Source of the DNA: Podospora bellae-mahoneyi
Lineage: Eukaryota > Ascomycota > Sordariomycetes > Sordariales > Podosporaceae
Direction of reading: 5' to 3'
DNA length: 64,000 nucleotides
Assembly: GCF_035222275.1 (NCBI RefSeq)
Contig: NC_085884.1
Span: 4,335,964-4,399,963, forward strand
Numbering within the stretch: position 1 is the first letter of the stretch; each line of letters opens with the position of its first letter. Made by a program: the position numbers and the translations under genes. Under the pieces are notes generated by a model, which was not told where the DNA came from, did no database searches, and saw only the letters and a list, made by a program, of their open reading frames with translations. Below are positions 25,446 to 36,385 of the stretch, piece by piece.

Positions 25446-25977
25446 GTCGCTGACATGGTCGAAACAGCCCGGACTGCCACCACTGACGTACGACATGACA
25501 CAACATTATGTTGCATAATCCCGTTGTTACTGTCGACTGAGACTTTCTCAGCCACTTACCAGTTGCTGGAATTGGGGTTTCAATGTCTTGGAAACTCCCC
25601 GAAAGACCCGCTTCCGGGATGCAAATGCCTTTTAGCCGGACGGACGGAATTCCAGAAAACTGGTAAATACTAGCCACCGTTCTGGGAAGGTCGGAGGTTA
25701 AAGCTACGCCAAGTCGTGACGGCTGGTTGCATAGCAATGGGTGAATCCTGATATGTAACTGTACCGGGTAACGTTGAGTGGAATGCGGGGAATATCAGAG
25801 ACATTGTGACGATCTCAATCTCCATATCTGAATGCAGGATCCCGATTTTACCTTCACGTGCATGCCAGGCATGGATGGGATGATGACATGACTTTTGATC
25901 TTTTGCTCCTCCGCTCATCTCTTCGGTGTTGATCCCAAACATCCCGAAAGTGTCCGCTTGCGGCACAAACACCCACC
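25446..25977. other. Intergenic, nothing firm
   Basis: Separates the monooxygenase and GH2 genes. Two minus-strand frames of about 110-120 codons overlap here but have no recognisable features. Confidence 0.5.
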
Positions 25978-28665
25978 ATGCGCCTCCAACCATTAACAGT
26001 TGGCGTTTCTGCTGCCGCGAACTTGCATTCGGTCGCGGCCGACCCGTTGGTATTCCTGAACGGCCAGGTCACGGCCATCCCATCGTGGGACCTCCAGTCA
26101 TCAGCAGAGATTGGTACAGATCTTGCGGCTCTGTCGAAAACAGGGGTCGACACCTCATCATGGCGCCACATCACCACATCGAAGTGCACTCTGATGGGCT
26201 GCCTGATCAACGCCGGGGTTTACAGTGAGGATGATCTGTTCTACTCAGAAAACATGAAGAGGGTGGATGACAGGCAGTTCTCAGTCCCATGGACGTACCG
26301 ACAGGAATATTCGCTCGAACCTGGCCCTGGGAAGCACTTCTTTCTCAAGACGCATGGAATAACTTCACGAGCCGACATCTTCTTGAACGGAAAGCAAGTC
26401 GCGTCAAAAGATCAGCAAGCCGGTTCGTTTGCTGGCAAGAACTATGACATCACCAAGCTAGTCGCCAAACAGAATGCTCTTGCTATTCAGGTGCACCCTA
26501 CGAGCTACTACCACGATTTTGCTCTTGGGTGGGTGGATTGGAACCCCTGGCCGGCCGACAACGGGACCGGCGTGTGGAGAGATGTTGAAGTCAAGCAAAC
26601 GGGACCTGTAGCGCTGGAGAGCTTGCGGATCATCACAAAAGTTGGACCGACGGTTGAGCGACTAAAAGACCCAGCAACTGTCACGCTCAAGTCTCGTGCT
26701 GAGAATTTGGAGGACAAACCCATGGTTGTGACAGCTCATGGTTCCGTCTTTGCACCGTTTGGACAGAAGGCAGCCCCGATAACATGGAGCAAACAGCTCA
26801 CCCTTGCACCACGATCCACCACCGACATCGTCCTCGAAACCACCGTGACCGACCCAGCCATATGGTGGCCAAAACAATGGGGCGATCAACCCCTCTACAG
26901 CGGAGCCCTCGCCATCACCGTCAACAACACCCTCTCCGACTCCATCACCCAACAATTCGGCCTCCGCAGCGTCACCTCCAAGCTCAACTCCCACCAAGAC
27001 GTCACCTACATCGTCAATCATGTCCCCTTCCAAGTCATTGGCGCAGGCTACACCCCCAATATCTTCCTCCAATTCGACCCCTCCAGATGGGAAGCCGAAC
27101 TCCAGTACGTCCTCGACCTCGGCCTCAACACCGTCCGCCTCGAAGGCAAAAACGAGCACCCCATCCTTTACGAAATCGCCAACCGCCTCGGGATATTCCT
27201 CATGCCAGGCTGGGAATGCTGCGACAAGTGGGAGTCCTGGTCCTACAACCACGACCTCTTCCTCAACCCACCACCAGTCTGGTCAAACGCCGATTACACC
27301 ATCGCCAACAACTCGATGCTCCACGAAGCAGCCATGCTCCAAACCCACCCCTCCGTCCTGACCTACCTCATCGGATCAGACTATTGGCCTGACGCACGCG
27401 CCACACCCATCTACCTCAACACCTTGAAACACTACGACTGGCAGACTCCCATCATCGGGTCGGCTTCCAAAAGGGGGTACTCCCCCCTCACCGGCCCCTC
27501 GGGCATGAAAATGGAAGGGCCCTACGACTGGGTCCCCCCAAACTACTGGTACGAGACCTCCCCTCCCCGCGCAGGCTCAGCTTTCGGTTTCGGGTCAGAA
27601 CTCGGCGCCGGAGTGGGAACCCCCACCTTATCCTCCTTAACGAAATTCCTCTCCCCTTCTGACCTTGACGACCTCTGGAAAACCCCGACAAAACCATTAT
27701 ATCACATGTCCCGCGAAGGATCAGAGTTCACCACACGACAAATCTACCACTCTGCCCTTTCCGCCCGGTGGGGTAGTCCGACATCATTGGAGGATTATCT
27801 CATGAAATCGCAAATAATGGACTACGAGGCTACAAGAGCGCAGTTTGAGGCTTTTGCGGTGAAATGGAGTGATAGGAACAGACCGGCAACGGGAATGATA
27901 TATTGGATGCTGAATAATGCGTGGCCGTCGCTGCATTGGAATGTTTGGGATTATTACATGAAGCCGGGGGGGAGTTATTATGGTGCGAAAGCTGGGGCTA
28001 GGAGGGAGCATGTTGTTTATGATTATATCACGAAGGAGGTTTGGATAGTTGATAGGACGGTTGGTGATTTGTATCGGGAGAGGGAGGTGGAGATACAGGT
28101 TGTGGGGTTGGATGGGGGGATGAAGTTTGGGAGTTTGGTGAAGGTGGAGAGTTTGCCTAATGGGAGTAGGAGGGTGGCGGGGTTGGGCGGGGAGGGGGCG
28201 TTGGGTTATTTGACGGGGGGGGTGTTTTTACGGCTGGTGCTCAGGGATGGGGATGGGGGGGTGCTGAGTCGGAATGTGTACTGGTTGAGTAAGGAGCTGG
28301 ATCGGTTGGATTGGGGGGAGACGACTTGGTTTGTGACGCCGGTGGGGAGGTATGCGGATTACAACGAGTTTAATACACTCAAGGAGGCGGAGGTGACAGT
28401 TGGGGTGGAGAGGAGGGGTGAGAAAGAGGTTGTGGTTGATTTGGAGAATCGGGCTAGTGTGCCGGCGTTTTTTGTTGGTTTGGAGTTGTTGGATGGGGAT
28501 GGGAATGATGTTTTGCCGTTGACTTGGGAGGATAATTATGTCACTTTGTGGCCGGGAGAGAAGATACGTTTGGTTGCCAAGTCGGTTGGTTCACGTGGGT
28601 GGCAGCCGGCGAGTGTTCGTGTGGGGGGCAAGAATGTCAAGGAGATGCTTGTCAGTGTATCTTAG
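25978..28665 (+). CDS. GH2 exo-beta-D-glucosaminidase-like enzyme, secreted
   Basis: 895 aa, single exon. The start has a signal-peptide-like run (LTVGVSAAANLHSVAA). The architecture is that of glycoside hydrolase family 2: jelly-roll domain (WTYRQEYSLEPG, ADIFLNGKQVAS, GWVDWNPWPADNGTGVWRDV), immunoglobulin-like domain, then a TIM barrel from about residue 350 (NTVRLEGKNEHPILYEIANRLG, MPGWECCDKWESW, IGSDYWPDARATPIYLN, GFGSELGAGVG) and C-terminal sandwich domains. DWNPxPxD, GWECCDKWE and the acidic pair in SDYWPDA and GSELGAG fit exo-beta-D-glucosaminidases (EC 3.2.1.165, CsxA/Gls93 type), which release glucosamine from chitosan. A mannosidase or galactosidase is less likely. The first two thirds of the gene are C-rich and the last third strongly G-rich on the sense strand. 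Confidence 0.87.
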   Translation: MRLQPLTVGVSAAANLHSVAADPLVFLNGQVTAIPSWDLQSSAEIGTDLAALSKTGVDTSSWRHITTSKCTLMGCLINAGVYSEDDLFYSENMKRVDDRQFSVPWTYRQEYSLEPGPGKHFFLKTHGITSRADIFLNGKQVASKDQQAGSFAGKNYDITKLVAKQNALAIQVHPTSYYHDFALGWVDWNPWPADNGTGVWRDVEVKQTGPVALESLRIITKVGPTVERLKDPATVTLKSRAENLEDKPMVVTAHGSVFAPFGQKAAPITWSKQLTLAPRSTTDIVLETTVTDPAIWWPKQWGDQPLYSGALAITVNNTLSDSITQQFGLRSVTSKLNSHQDVTYIVNHVPFQVIGAGYTPNIFLQFDPSRWEAELQYVLDLGLNTVRLEGKNEHPILYEIANRLGIFLMPGWECCDKWESWSYNHDLFLNPPPVWSNADYTIANNSMLHEAAMLQTHPSVLTYLIGSDYWPDARATPIYLNTLKHYDWQTPIIGSASKRGYSPLTGPSGMKMEGPYDWVPPNYWYETSPPRAGSAFGFGSELGAGVGTPTLSSLTKFLSPSDLDDLWKTPTKPLYHMSREGSEFTTRQIYHSALSARWGSPTSLEDYLMKSQIMDYEATRAQFEAFAVKWSDRNRPATGMIYWMLNNAWPSLHWNVWDYYMKPGGSYYGAKAGARREHVVYDYITKEVWIVDRTVGDLYREREVEIQVVGLDGGMKFGSLVKVESLPNGSRRVAGLGGEGALGYLTGGVFLRLVLRDGDGGVLSRNVYWLSKELDRLDWGETTWFVTPVGRYADYNEFNTLKEAEVTVGVERRGEKEVVVDLENRASVPAFFVGLELLDGDGNDVLPLTWEDNYVTLWPGEKIRLVAKSVGSRGWQPASVRVGGKNVKEMLVSVS

Positions 28666-29039
28666 TTTTGTAGCACAAAAGAAGTGTTGCTCTGCAGAGA
28701 TGACTGCCTAAAACATGTGTGGCAGGATGATTGTGAGATCAATGTTGGTTTGTGGTGTGACCAAACATAGGGGGTATGGGTGTGGTAGTGGGTCCACAGA
28801 TGATTCAGGGGTTCAGGGGTCATGTTTGGGTGTTTTCCCCATTTTTATGTTTGGTTTCGGTTTTCGTGAGTCTAGCCATGTGGAAGTTTTTCGTGCCCTC
28901 TTGTTGTTCATTACAGACACCGAGACCCATAAATGGGTTCACCACTCGATGTGGAGTTTTATTCTTATCTTGTTCCCTTCAGTATCTTCGCTCCGCGTCA
29001 CGTCAGAAGCTCTGCGCTGATGCCTCAGGAGACATCAAG
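28666..29039. other. Intergenic/promoter of the VWA-like gene
   Basis: The downstream frame stays open up to an ATG at 28776, but the intervening residues (many Phe, Ser, Cys and Val) do not look like a protein extension. This is probably promoter and leader. Confidence 0.5.
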
Positions 29040-31439
29040 ATGCAAGTTCCGATTTCAATTCCTCCTTCTGCCACTTCCCCTCAACCCTCAAGTTCTTTCA
29101 GATCCCTCACACTCCAAACCAGAGATGATACTGGTGTGGACAAGCCTCTCTCCAAGCTCATACCAACTTTTGCAGTTGATGTCTCTGGGAGTACCTACCC
29201 GAATGGAGCTCTAGTTGCAGAGAAGAACGCCATAATCAAGATCTCCGACCTTCTTGAGGATCAATGGTCATCCCCCATTCTCCCTTGGAACTATATTGCC
29301 CACCCTCCGTGCAATCGCAAGACCATCGGTACACTGAAGCACATGTATGGGACCAGACCGGCTGCCTTGTTTGAGGGCACAGAAAGTCTAAAGATACTAC
29401 GAAATTCCCCGGTATGGTTTCTTATGACGGATGGTGAGATTGGAAGGGATGAGCTACAGAAATTCACCAACCACTTTCGCGAAAATGGCGTCCACGGTAT
29501 TGCTGCAGTAGTCATTGTCTTTGGACACAGACGCCGTCACTCGTCACCCTTCCACTGCAATGTCTCAGTCGGCATATCAGTTTATGGGATTGCGCCCCAC
29601 GCCATCTTCTTGTTTCATGATATTCAGACCGGCATCGTCTCAGTCTTCGAGGCCAAGGGTCATTTCTCGAGAGTTATTCCTAATGAGCGGCGAGTCACTC
29701 GACTGTGTAAAGATACGAAATGGGAGGATCTGGTTGAAATCACGTATGATGACTTGGTCAAGGTCTCCATTCCCAAGCCAGAGCTACCGGACCGTCATGT
29801 CATCAAGCTTCCTGACGGCGAGACCATCAATATGGAGGATCTTTACAGTCACTCGCTGCCATCTGACGAAATTTTTTATTTTCTTGGCTCCGCCACTGCC
29901 CTTGACGCCATGATTATTACTTCCGAGACCGCAGGGGACGGAGAGAGGCTTTCTGAAGCGCTCCGAACAGCCCTGGCGAAGGGAGTTGATTCTGCCCAGG
30001 CCGGCATCAATCTGAGCTCTGTTTACCTCAGGACCATTCTCCAAGACGCATTCGATGCCAGCGGTGCTGATACCCAGAAGCCCAATGCCATGTGGCTTGC
30101 ATTGAAGCAGCATAAGTTCACGCAGACGATTGATATTGAATCCATGAAGGCACATTTACGACAGGAACACCGAGACACTCGAGCGCGTGTCAAGGCTTGT
30201 TCGACTTCTGCGCAATCCGTCACCTTTTTGGAAAAAATGTCACAAAAGGGAAAGTGGCAAGAAAAACAGAGGCACTGGCATGCTGAGGCCGCTTTTCTGA
30301 GGCCTACCAAGTCTGATGATTTTGATGAGTGTTCAACTCCTTTTAGATACATCACATCGCCTCCCGAGAAAGGCGGAAAGTTAGCAAACGGGAAGTCGGC
30401 ACGACGTGATCCACCCTCGCCGGCGACCGTCGGGAGGTCAACATCATCCGTTACCTGGGATCATGAGTCACAGTCAGGTGACGGGGATAGCTACGTCCAT
30501 GTCAAGAATGTAAGCACTCCCGTCTTGGATGAGAAATCCATTCTGTTGCGACCCAATTGGGACGACTTCCAGGTAGACGCGCAAGACCTTCACGACTGCT
30601 GCATCTGTGGTGAGCAGAAATGTTTACAGATGTTTTTGCTTCGACCCCATAGGAGTTATGGTATTGATCACGAGCGTAGGGAGAGATTTGTGCCTTTCAT
30701 TTTCCCCATCACTTGTTGCGATGGTTGTTTTGGCGTCTTGCACCAGATGGGCAAACTGCCGAACGGTGAGGATCGCCCTACCGAGGCTGTGCCAGACCTG
30801 ACACAACTACCTGAAAGAAAATCAGCACGGAAGAGATGGCTGGCTCCTTTGGAAAACGTGATTGACTTCAACACCCTGCAGACCATATGGGGTACGCATG
30901 ATGGCATAACAACGTGGTTGGGTTACCCCCTCGAGAACTTTATTCAGCTGATTCGACTTTGCTCACTCCACCCCGAGAACCAGGATCATGATAGACCTCA
31001 AATCCTGATCTGGGACAAGTTCTTCTACGAGCTAGCGGATAGACATTTGAAGCTATCTGCTGAGATCGGACATCATGAGAGCCTTCGGAAACTGAAAGGC
31101 ATCCTGCCCGATCCGTCTTCTCTTTCACACAAAAGTATCAGGGCTCTGCAAGACCTCCAAGGAACATATTTGGTGCCCCAAGAAAGTCTCGATTTGTTTA
31201 CGAGCTGTTTCAACGGGCACTGCAATTTCTTCGAGGCAGTAGCATCTGGCAGGTGTGACTCGGCAGTACTGATTTTTCTGTTTTCGCTGGTGGCGGACTT
31301 GGAATCCATGCAGGATTCTGACTCTTTCGACCTGCACAAATTTCTGTCTAGGATGAGGAACAGCATCGGGAGGCCGGATCGAATAGCCGCCAAAGACGCC
31401 CAAGTGTTGATTCAGCTGACGAAAGACTTAAAGAATTAG
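29040..31439 (+). CDS. Large VWA-like protein with C-terminal cysteine cluster
   Basis: 799 aa if it starts at 29040; an in-frame ATG at 28776 would add 88 unconvincing residues. The N-terminal third resembles a von Willebrand A fold: FAVDVSGSTYPNG gives a DxSxS MIDAS motif (about residue 50), and VWFLMTDGEIGRDEL gives the second metal-site loop. The strand HGIAAVVIVFGH and VGISVYGIAP fit later parts of the fold. The middle is helical (ALRTALAKGVDSAQAGINL). At about residues 520-560 are CCICGEQKC and CCDGCFGVL, candidate zinc ligands. No transmembrane segment is seen. I do not recognise a named family; VWA domains usually mediate metal-dependent protein binding. The function is unknown. A single long exon with intact reading argues for a real gene. 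Confidence 0.7.
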   Translation: MQVPISIPPSATSPQPSSSFRSLTLQTRDDTGVDKPLSKLIPTFAVDVSGSTYPNGALVAEKNAIIKISDLLEDQWSSPILPWNYIAHPPCNRKTIGTLKHMYGTRPAALFEGTESLKILRNSPVWFLMTDGEIGRDELQKFTNHFRENGVHGIAAVVIVFGHRRRHSSPFHCNVSVGISVYGIAPHAIFLFHDIQTGIVSVFEAKGHFSRVIPNERRVTRLCKDTKWEDLVEITYDDLVKVSIPKPELPDRHVIKLPDGETINMEDLYSHSLPSDEIFYFLGSATALDAMIITSETAGDGERLSEALRTALAKGVDSAQAGINLSSVYLRTILQDAFDASGADTQKPNAMWLALKQHKFTQTIDIESMKAHLRQEHRDTRARVKACSTSAQSVTFLEKMSQKGKWQEKQRHWHAEAAFLRPTKSDDFDECSTPFRYITSPPEKGGKLANGKSARRDPPSPATVGRSTSSVTWDHESQSGDGDSYVHVKNVSTPVLDEKSILLRPNWDDFQVDAQDLHDCCICGEQKCLQMFLLRPHRSYGIDHERRERFVPFIFPITCCDGCFGVLHQMGKLPNGEDRPTEAVPDLTQLPERKSARKRWLAPLENVIDFNTLQTIWGTHDGITTWLGYPLENFIQLIRLCSLHPENQDHDRPQILIWDKFFYELADRHLKLSAEIGHHESLRKLKGILPDPSSLSHKSIRALQDLQGTYLVPQESLDLFTSCFNGHCNFFEAVASGRCDSAVLIFLFSLVADLESMQDSDSFDLHKFLSRMRNSIGRPDRIAAKDAQVLIQLTKDLKN

Positions 31440-31698
31440 ATGCCTAATGGCATTCAAGTGGTAGACAGATTGAAGGCAGACGGCCACAGGAGGTTGCGTT
31501 GATGTATAGGCAGTTAGCTTTTGCCATAGCGTTCTTAGTATGCTCATAGAAAACGCAACTTAGGTACCTAGTACCTAGGTAAATACCAGCTGTTTGTATT
31601 GCTAGTATACCGTCTTCACTATTTAAACGCCAAGGTACCTTACAACCTGTTTCATTGGTTGTGGTCTTCCTGGCTTTGATGCAGCAAGGCCACGTGTG

Positions 31699-31847
31699 TT
31701 AGACAACCGTGAAAACGGCTTGCCACTTCCACTCCTGCTCCGGATTTACCTGTGAGATTTCATAGTCCCTGACCAGCGTGGCCGCAATCTTGCTCAATTC
31801 AAGTCTTGCAATATTTTGTCCGGGGCAAGAGTTTAGCCATAACCCCA
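31699..31847 (-). pseudogene. Cytochrome P450 last-exon relic
   Basis: On the minus strand, after an acceptor TGTACAG, the frame reads SCPGQNIARLELSKIAATLV, RDYEIS, and EWKWQAVFTVV to TAA at 31699. CPGQNIARLELSKI is the haem-cysteine region of microsomal P450s (CxGxxIAxxEL) and the tail matches CYP52/57-like proteins. The usual FGxGxR just upstream is replaced by VGLWLN, and no further P450 sequence is found in the AT-rich DNA beyond the acceptor. It is a remnant of a gene whose 5' part has been lost or eroded. Confidence 0.7.
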
Positions 31848-31859
31848 CTGTACACATCA

Positions 31860-33360
31860 GTCAGTCAGTTTTCATAACAACAATACAAGAGGCTTTCACT
31901 CTTTAAGTTTAATAGTTACGTATATTACCTTCGACTTTTCTATTAAGAATTAGTTTAGGTAGTACCGAAAATAGGTTCAAGTTAAATTAAAAACCTTTAA
32001 ACCTTATTATTTCTTCCTTTATAACGTTTGAGTACTAGGAATTTCATTATAGTTATAGATTTAACTACTACGAGAACGATAACCCAGTCTTTAGTTTATT
32101 CGGTTTCGGCCTTAAACTTTTCAATACAGCCGATAAATTATTAAGCCGAAATAATTTTAAACCTTATACCTACCATAGTGAAATGGTGAGAAAACACACA
32201 CAACAACCACAACACCACAAACATACCCTCAACAGGGCTCTGAATGAACACACCTGCGTGACAGTGGCTCGCTCGCAGGCCGCACTTCACGTAGGACAAA
32301 CAAAAGACTCTGTGGGCTCGCAGACCACACAGTAAGCACCGGATTGGCCTGATCAGAGGCTGCAAAGCGCAAAAATACGAAGAAATAAAAGTCGATGATC
32401 TGTCTAAAATAGAATGCCCGAAGCAGACCGCTTATATACATGACCCCTGAATCCCCGAATCCTTAGAGAGCCCCACTTCCTTACTCATACCCTCAGGCCT
32501 GTGGCCGCACCCCAAACTAATAGAAGGTCCCTCGTAGCCTAGGCTAGTTAGAACGCTTTCTATTTAGATATATTCCAGCTAAACTATAATAGTAAAAAAC
32601 GCTTTTAGTTTATCGGTAATAAAATTAAAGTAAAGATATTGACGTACCTTTATCCAGAACCTCTATAAAGGATACTGGTTAAAAGCACTTTTGAATACTC
32701 CCAGTTCGGTATACCCAAATAACATATAATAAATAGCTTGTCTTGATTATAATAGTCTAAATACCAACGATTGAGACTTGTAAGTATTGTATACTGTGGA
32801 ACTATCTATCTACACCAGCCAGCTCCTCCGTATTTATAAACATGTGGATTACCTGGATCACTTTCCTTCCCGTGGCTCACTATGCTTACCGTGATCCTGT
32901 TGCTCCGCTCACCGGGATCACCGTTTACGCCTTTCGCTCCACTTCCGATTGGTCCGTACTGATTAGCTAGGGGCGTTCCACGCCCAGTGCGTTGGTTCTT
33001 TATTAACGATTGTGACTCCGTGGCTCCACTTGCAGGAGCAGGCAGGCGAGCCACACTAAGAAGGCGGTACAGCATCGCAGAATGCTTTTTAATCTATTAG
33101 ACAAATCAATCGAACCTAGGTTCCGGCACCAGTTATTATTTAAATAATTAAGTAATGATATATTTACTTTATTAAACATTGGGCCGGGAAAATATTTTGT
33201 GCCTTTTTAAGCACGAGTTATAAATTAAACTTGTAAGGGTATTAAGTAAAAGGTAGGTTTAGTTAAATCAAGGTAATGAAGACCCTGGACTTGGCTTGAC
33301 TTATTGCCTACCCTGGGATATCTATTCTCGAGATTGGTTTTTTAGAGATGTATTGATGGC
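31860..33360. other. AT-rich island, probable eroded repeat DNA
   Basis: Much of 31880-32160, 32540-32800 and 33080-33280 is visibly AT-rich with many TTTAA, TAATA and TATA words, in contrast to the GC-rich flanks. Islands of normal composition remain at 32170-32520 and 32810-33080. No intact transposase or reverse transcriptase frame is readable. The composition suggests old RIP-mutated repeat sequence. The P450 relic ends at its edge. Confidence 0.5.
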
Positions 33361-33406
33361 GCGCGCGGTCGAGGTAAGTTTGAATCGTTGAGGGGTTGGG
33401 GTTCTT

Positions 33407-33421
33407 TTTTTTTTTTTTTTG
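33407..33421 (+). repeat. Poly-T run
   Basis: An uninterrupted run of about 15 T just past the AT-rich island, possibly the edge or tail of an inserted element. Confidence 0.6.
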
Positions 33422-33903
33422 TTGCTGAGATTCATGGGCAGACTGTTGAGGCAAGAGTTGGCGGATCCGTGAGGTGTTGAATAAGTTGGCAGAAGAAGCA
33501 AGTACATCACATGAATGATTTCACTTCACCAACCAGATAGCGTCAGCAGCGTTTGTGCTGATGATACCAGGGGCTTGATATGATGCCCGATATCAACCCC
33601 TCCCATTGCCGCGGTTTACCACACAAACAGGTCTCTGTCATAGCGTTTATTCAGTAATATCATACCATTGAACGATTGGGGTATGTACAAGTCAGGCCGT
33701 TCCGGGTGCAATCTGACATGAAATCAAGTCATTCTTCAGTGTAACTTAAAACCCCAAGATACAACCAGAGATAAAAAAAGGAGCAAGCTATTGTAGGTTG
33801 AGGTTGAAACGTCGTGGTGATCTGGTAAGAGCCTCGCCTCATTGATGTCTCCATATTGGCTGCCTAAAGAAAACAAGACAGACCCAATGAGGGAAAGTCG
33901 CGG

Positions 33904-35247
33904 CTAGACAGGGCTATCGTTTTGCTTGGGCCTGTTTTCCAGTCAGCATACAATCTAAAGACTCTTAGCAATATGATCTTGTTGAAGAACTTACTTGGTT
34001 GCCTTGTCATTGGTTCGATCGACCTTGTACTCGAGTCTCTGCATGACTCCTGACTCGGGCTCGCCCACTCTATCGTCATTGCCCACAGGAGAGGATATCT
34101 GCGTAGTGGTGGTGGCTGCTCCAGTCCATCCCTGCTTGGGCACCATATTAGGGACCGAAGTGTCGCCAGTCTCCACCTCCAGCTCAGGCCTCACTCGAGA
34201 TGCCGTGTGAATTGTGTTCGAGGTAGTCCCAGTAGCTCCGCTGGTAGTTTCAGTGAAGTCGGTGTCTTTTGTGAACAAGATTGGGTCAGGTCGGGTCGGT
34301 GGTCTTCCGCCCCTCGCCACGCGTCTTCGGACACGCTCAATCATGCTTGCGGTCGGAGCTGGCTTTTCTGCTTGCCGGGGCTTGGAGCGGACGAAAAGTT
34401 GAGGGAAGGAGGAAAGACAGGCGATCAACAAATTGATATAGGCTTCCACCGACCACCAGAAGATGAAGGCTACAGGGTCGATAGCGCCCTGATTGAAGCG
34501 AGTCGTGTAAAGGATGGAGACGCGTACAATGCCCACAATGACGGTGATGATGGTGAGAGAAAACAAGCCAATCAACGCTGCCTTCTTCTTCCGCCGGATT
34601 TTGAGATTCCAGACCATGCTGACAGGAATGGCCAGAATCATGAGATCAGTTATGATGCTGAAGGCTGTGAGAATGGTCGAGATGATGAGGGATTCAGTGA
34701 CGAACCAACCGCTGTTGCAGTGGTCATTTTGATATATAAAGTCGTTCATGTAACACTTGTACTGAATAATCGTCATGGAGAGGATGAAGACGATGGCGCA
34801 AGCGACTACGCAGCTCCACCAGTATATTCGCTGTCGCCTCGTTTCGGAATTACCGTAGAGTCGCTTGAAGAAGAGAAGGAGGGCAAGCTTGACAATGAAG
34901 ATGCAGATGAAGACGAGCAGCTGCATGGCCAGCATGCAATCCATCCACTGTCTGATATCCTTGAGCGGAGGCGGGAGTGGCTGCTTCCCAGATCCCCACC
35001 AAACGATGGCATACATATTCCACCACTGTGTTGCCCACACCACCGAGTTTACAAAGATTATAAGCCAAGCAAAAACAACCAGGATGTCGTCCCAGAAGAG
35101 CTTGCGGAACGTCCTCCATCGTGTCACGAGCCGGACGCTCAGGGTGATCAAGTTGACTCCCGTCAGAGTCCAGACGACGCCGTGAAAGGCCTGCCAGGGG
35201 ATGAGAGCCTCCCCATAGCCACCCTTGGATACAGCGGCTTCAGACAT
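33904..35247 (-). CDS. Pth11-like integral membrane protein (fungal rhodopsin-domain family)
   Basis: Predicted exons are 35247-33995 and 33931-33904 (426 aa). The ATG at 35247 is the first good start (MSEAAVSKGGYGEALIPW); the frame is open further upstream without an ATG. Seven hydrophobic segments lie between residues 20 and 295, including VVWTLTGVNLITLSVRL, DDILVVFAWLIIFVNSVVW, LVFICIFIVKLALLLFFKRL, CVVACAIVFILSMTII and LIGLFSLTIITVIVGIV. WDD and the RLYGNS-type loops are typical of the conserved fungal domain found in Pth11-like receptors and related proteins. The cytosolic tail is Ser/Thr-rich. A GTAAGT donor sits at the in-frame TAA (33991), so a 63-base intron with branch TGCTGAC would replace the stop and add KPKQNDSPV; without it the protein is 418 aa. 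The ligand is unknown. Confidence 0.8.
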
Positions 35248-36385
35248 GGTGACAAGATGGCGAGATTGAGAGGGTGATACGGAATGGCGTGGTGCAAGAT
35301 CCTGAACAGGTTCAGGGCATGGTGCCTGTTCTCTTTGCTCCACAGAAGCATCGTCTTGGCTATAAAGCAGGGGATTCGTCACAAAGAAGCGGCACTTGAA
35401 ATGCCAACCCAAGTTCTAGATGCTCCCCTTTGGGGATATAGCAAGCTTCCATCGGTGGGGTAGGCTTGATACAAAGAGACTCGTCAGGAGCTCCTCAAGC
35501 TCACTGGTCCGGAATGGCAAGACCGACCAATCCCGTGCAAGATCATCGCAGCTGACTGGCATTAAAGTGTCAAAGGTCTTTGTCCATGGTGAAGATCGCT
35601 CAGCAAGCTTCTGGACGCAAGCAAGACTCAACAACGACATCTGATGATCTCCTCGCGAGGACGAAAGCCAAGCAGCAGCATCGTTCTGCGAACCGCCCTA
35701 CTCTTATCTACAAAGTATACGTGGCTTGACAACCAGCCTCGCTAGATTACAGGTAGCTCAATGAAACATAGGTTGTGATATTCCAAGAAATATTCAACAA
35801 CAACAAAACGATAAAAGGCTATTGCAAACCGGCAAGTTTTCAGATATGATCAAGCTCCGTACATAGCTGCAGCGGCAAGGGAGCGGGAACTTACTCCGAC
35901 ATGGTGGCAAAGGCACGCTATTCTTTGTTAAAGGCCGGGCAGGACAGTGTCCGATCACGACAACTACCCCGCCTAACCGAAGCTATTGAAGCCGTTCAAC
36001 AACGGGACGTTATCACCATGCCGAGGGAAGACAACAACCTGAACCCCTCCCTGGACGGCTCAGATGCATCGGTTTTTACACCACATAGAAAGAACTTGCC
36101 GGGTCGCCTAGCGTTAACGTGCGCGATGAGGGGCAGGCTGATCTGCCGTAGCATTGCCAGTGATTGGCGCGCTTGCAAGAGATGAATGAATTCCCACGAC
36201 TGGCGGAGAAATATTCTAGGGTTCGCAAGTTCTCATAAAAACCAAAGGGCATAAGACCACGGAGAATTTGAATGGCAATGTCAACTGTTATCTCTGAGTG
36301 TCTCTCAGGGGCTACCTCGCGGAGTCGTCTAGTCCGACATACATGAGCGCAAGGTGCGCGGCAGTGTACTAACAATTACCTAGCC
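35248..36385. other. Intergenic, nothing firm
   Basis: No supported gene. Short overlapping frames only. It leads into the plus-strand tRNA-Lys. Confidence 0.5.

Noticed and set aside
32806-33075. 89-codon minus-strand frame within the AT-rich island
   Set aside because: It follows the local GC-richer patch and has no transposon motif that I can identify; kept only as part of the island.
34207-35277. 356-codon plus-strand frame opposite the Pth11-like gene
   Set aside because: It is antisense to seven clear membrane helices; its composition follows from that complement.
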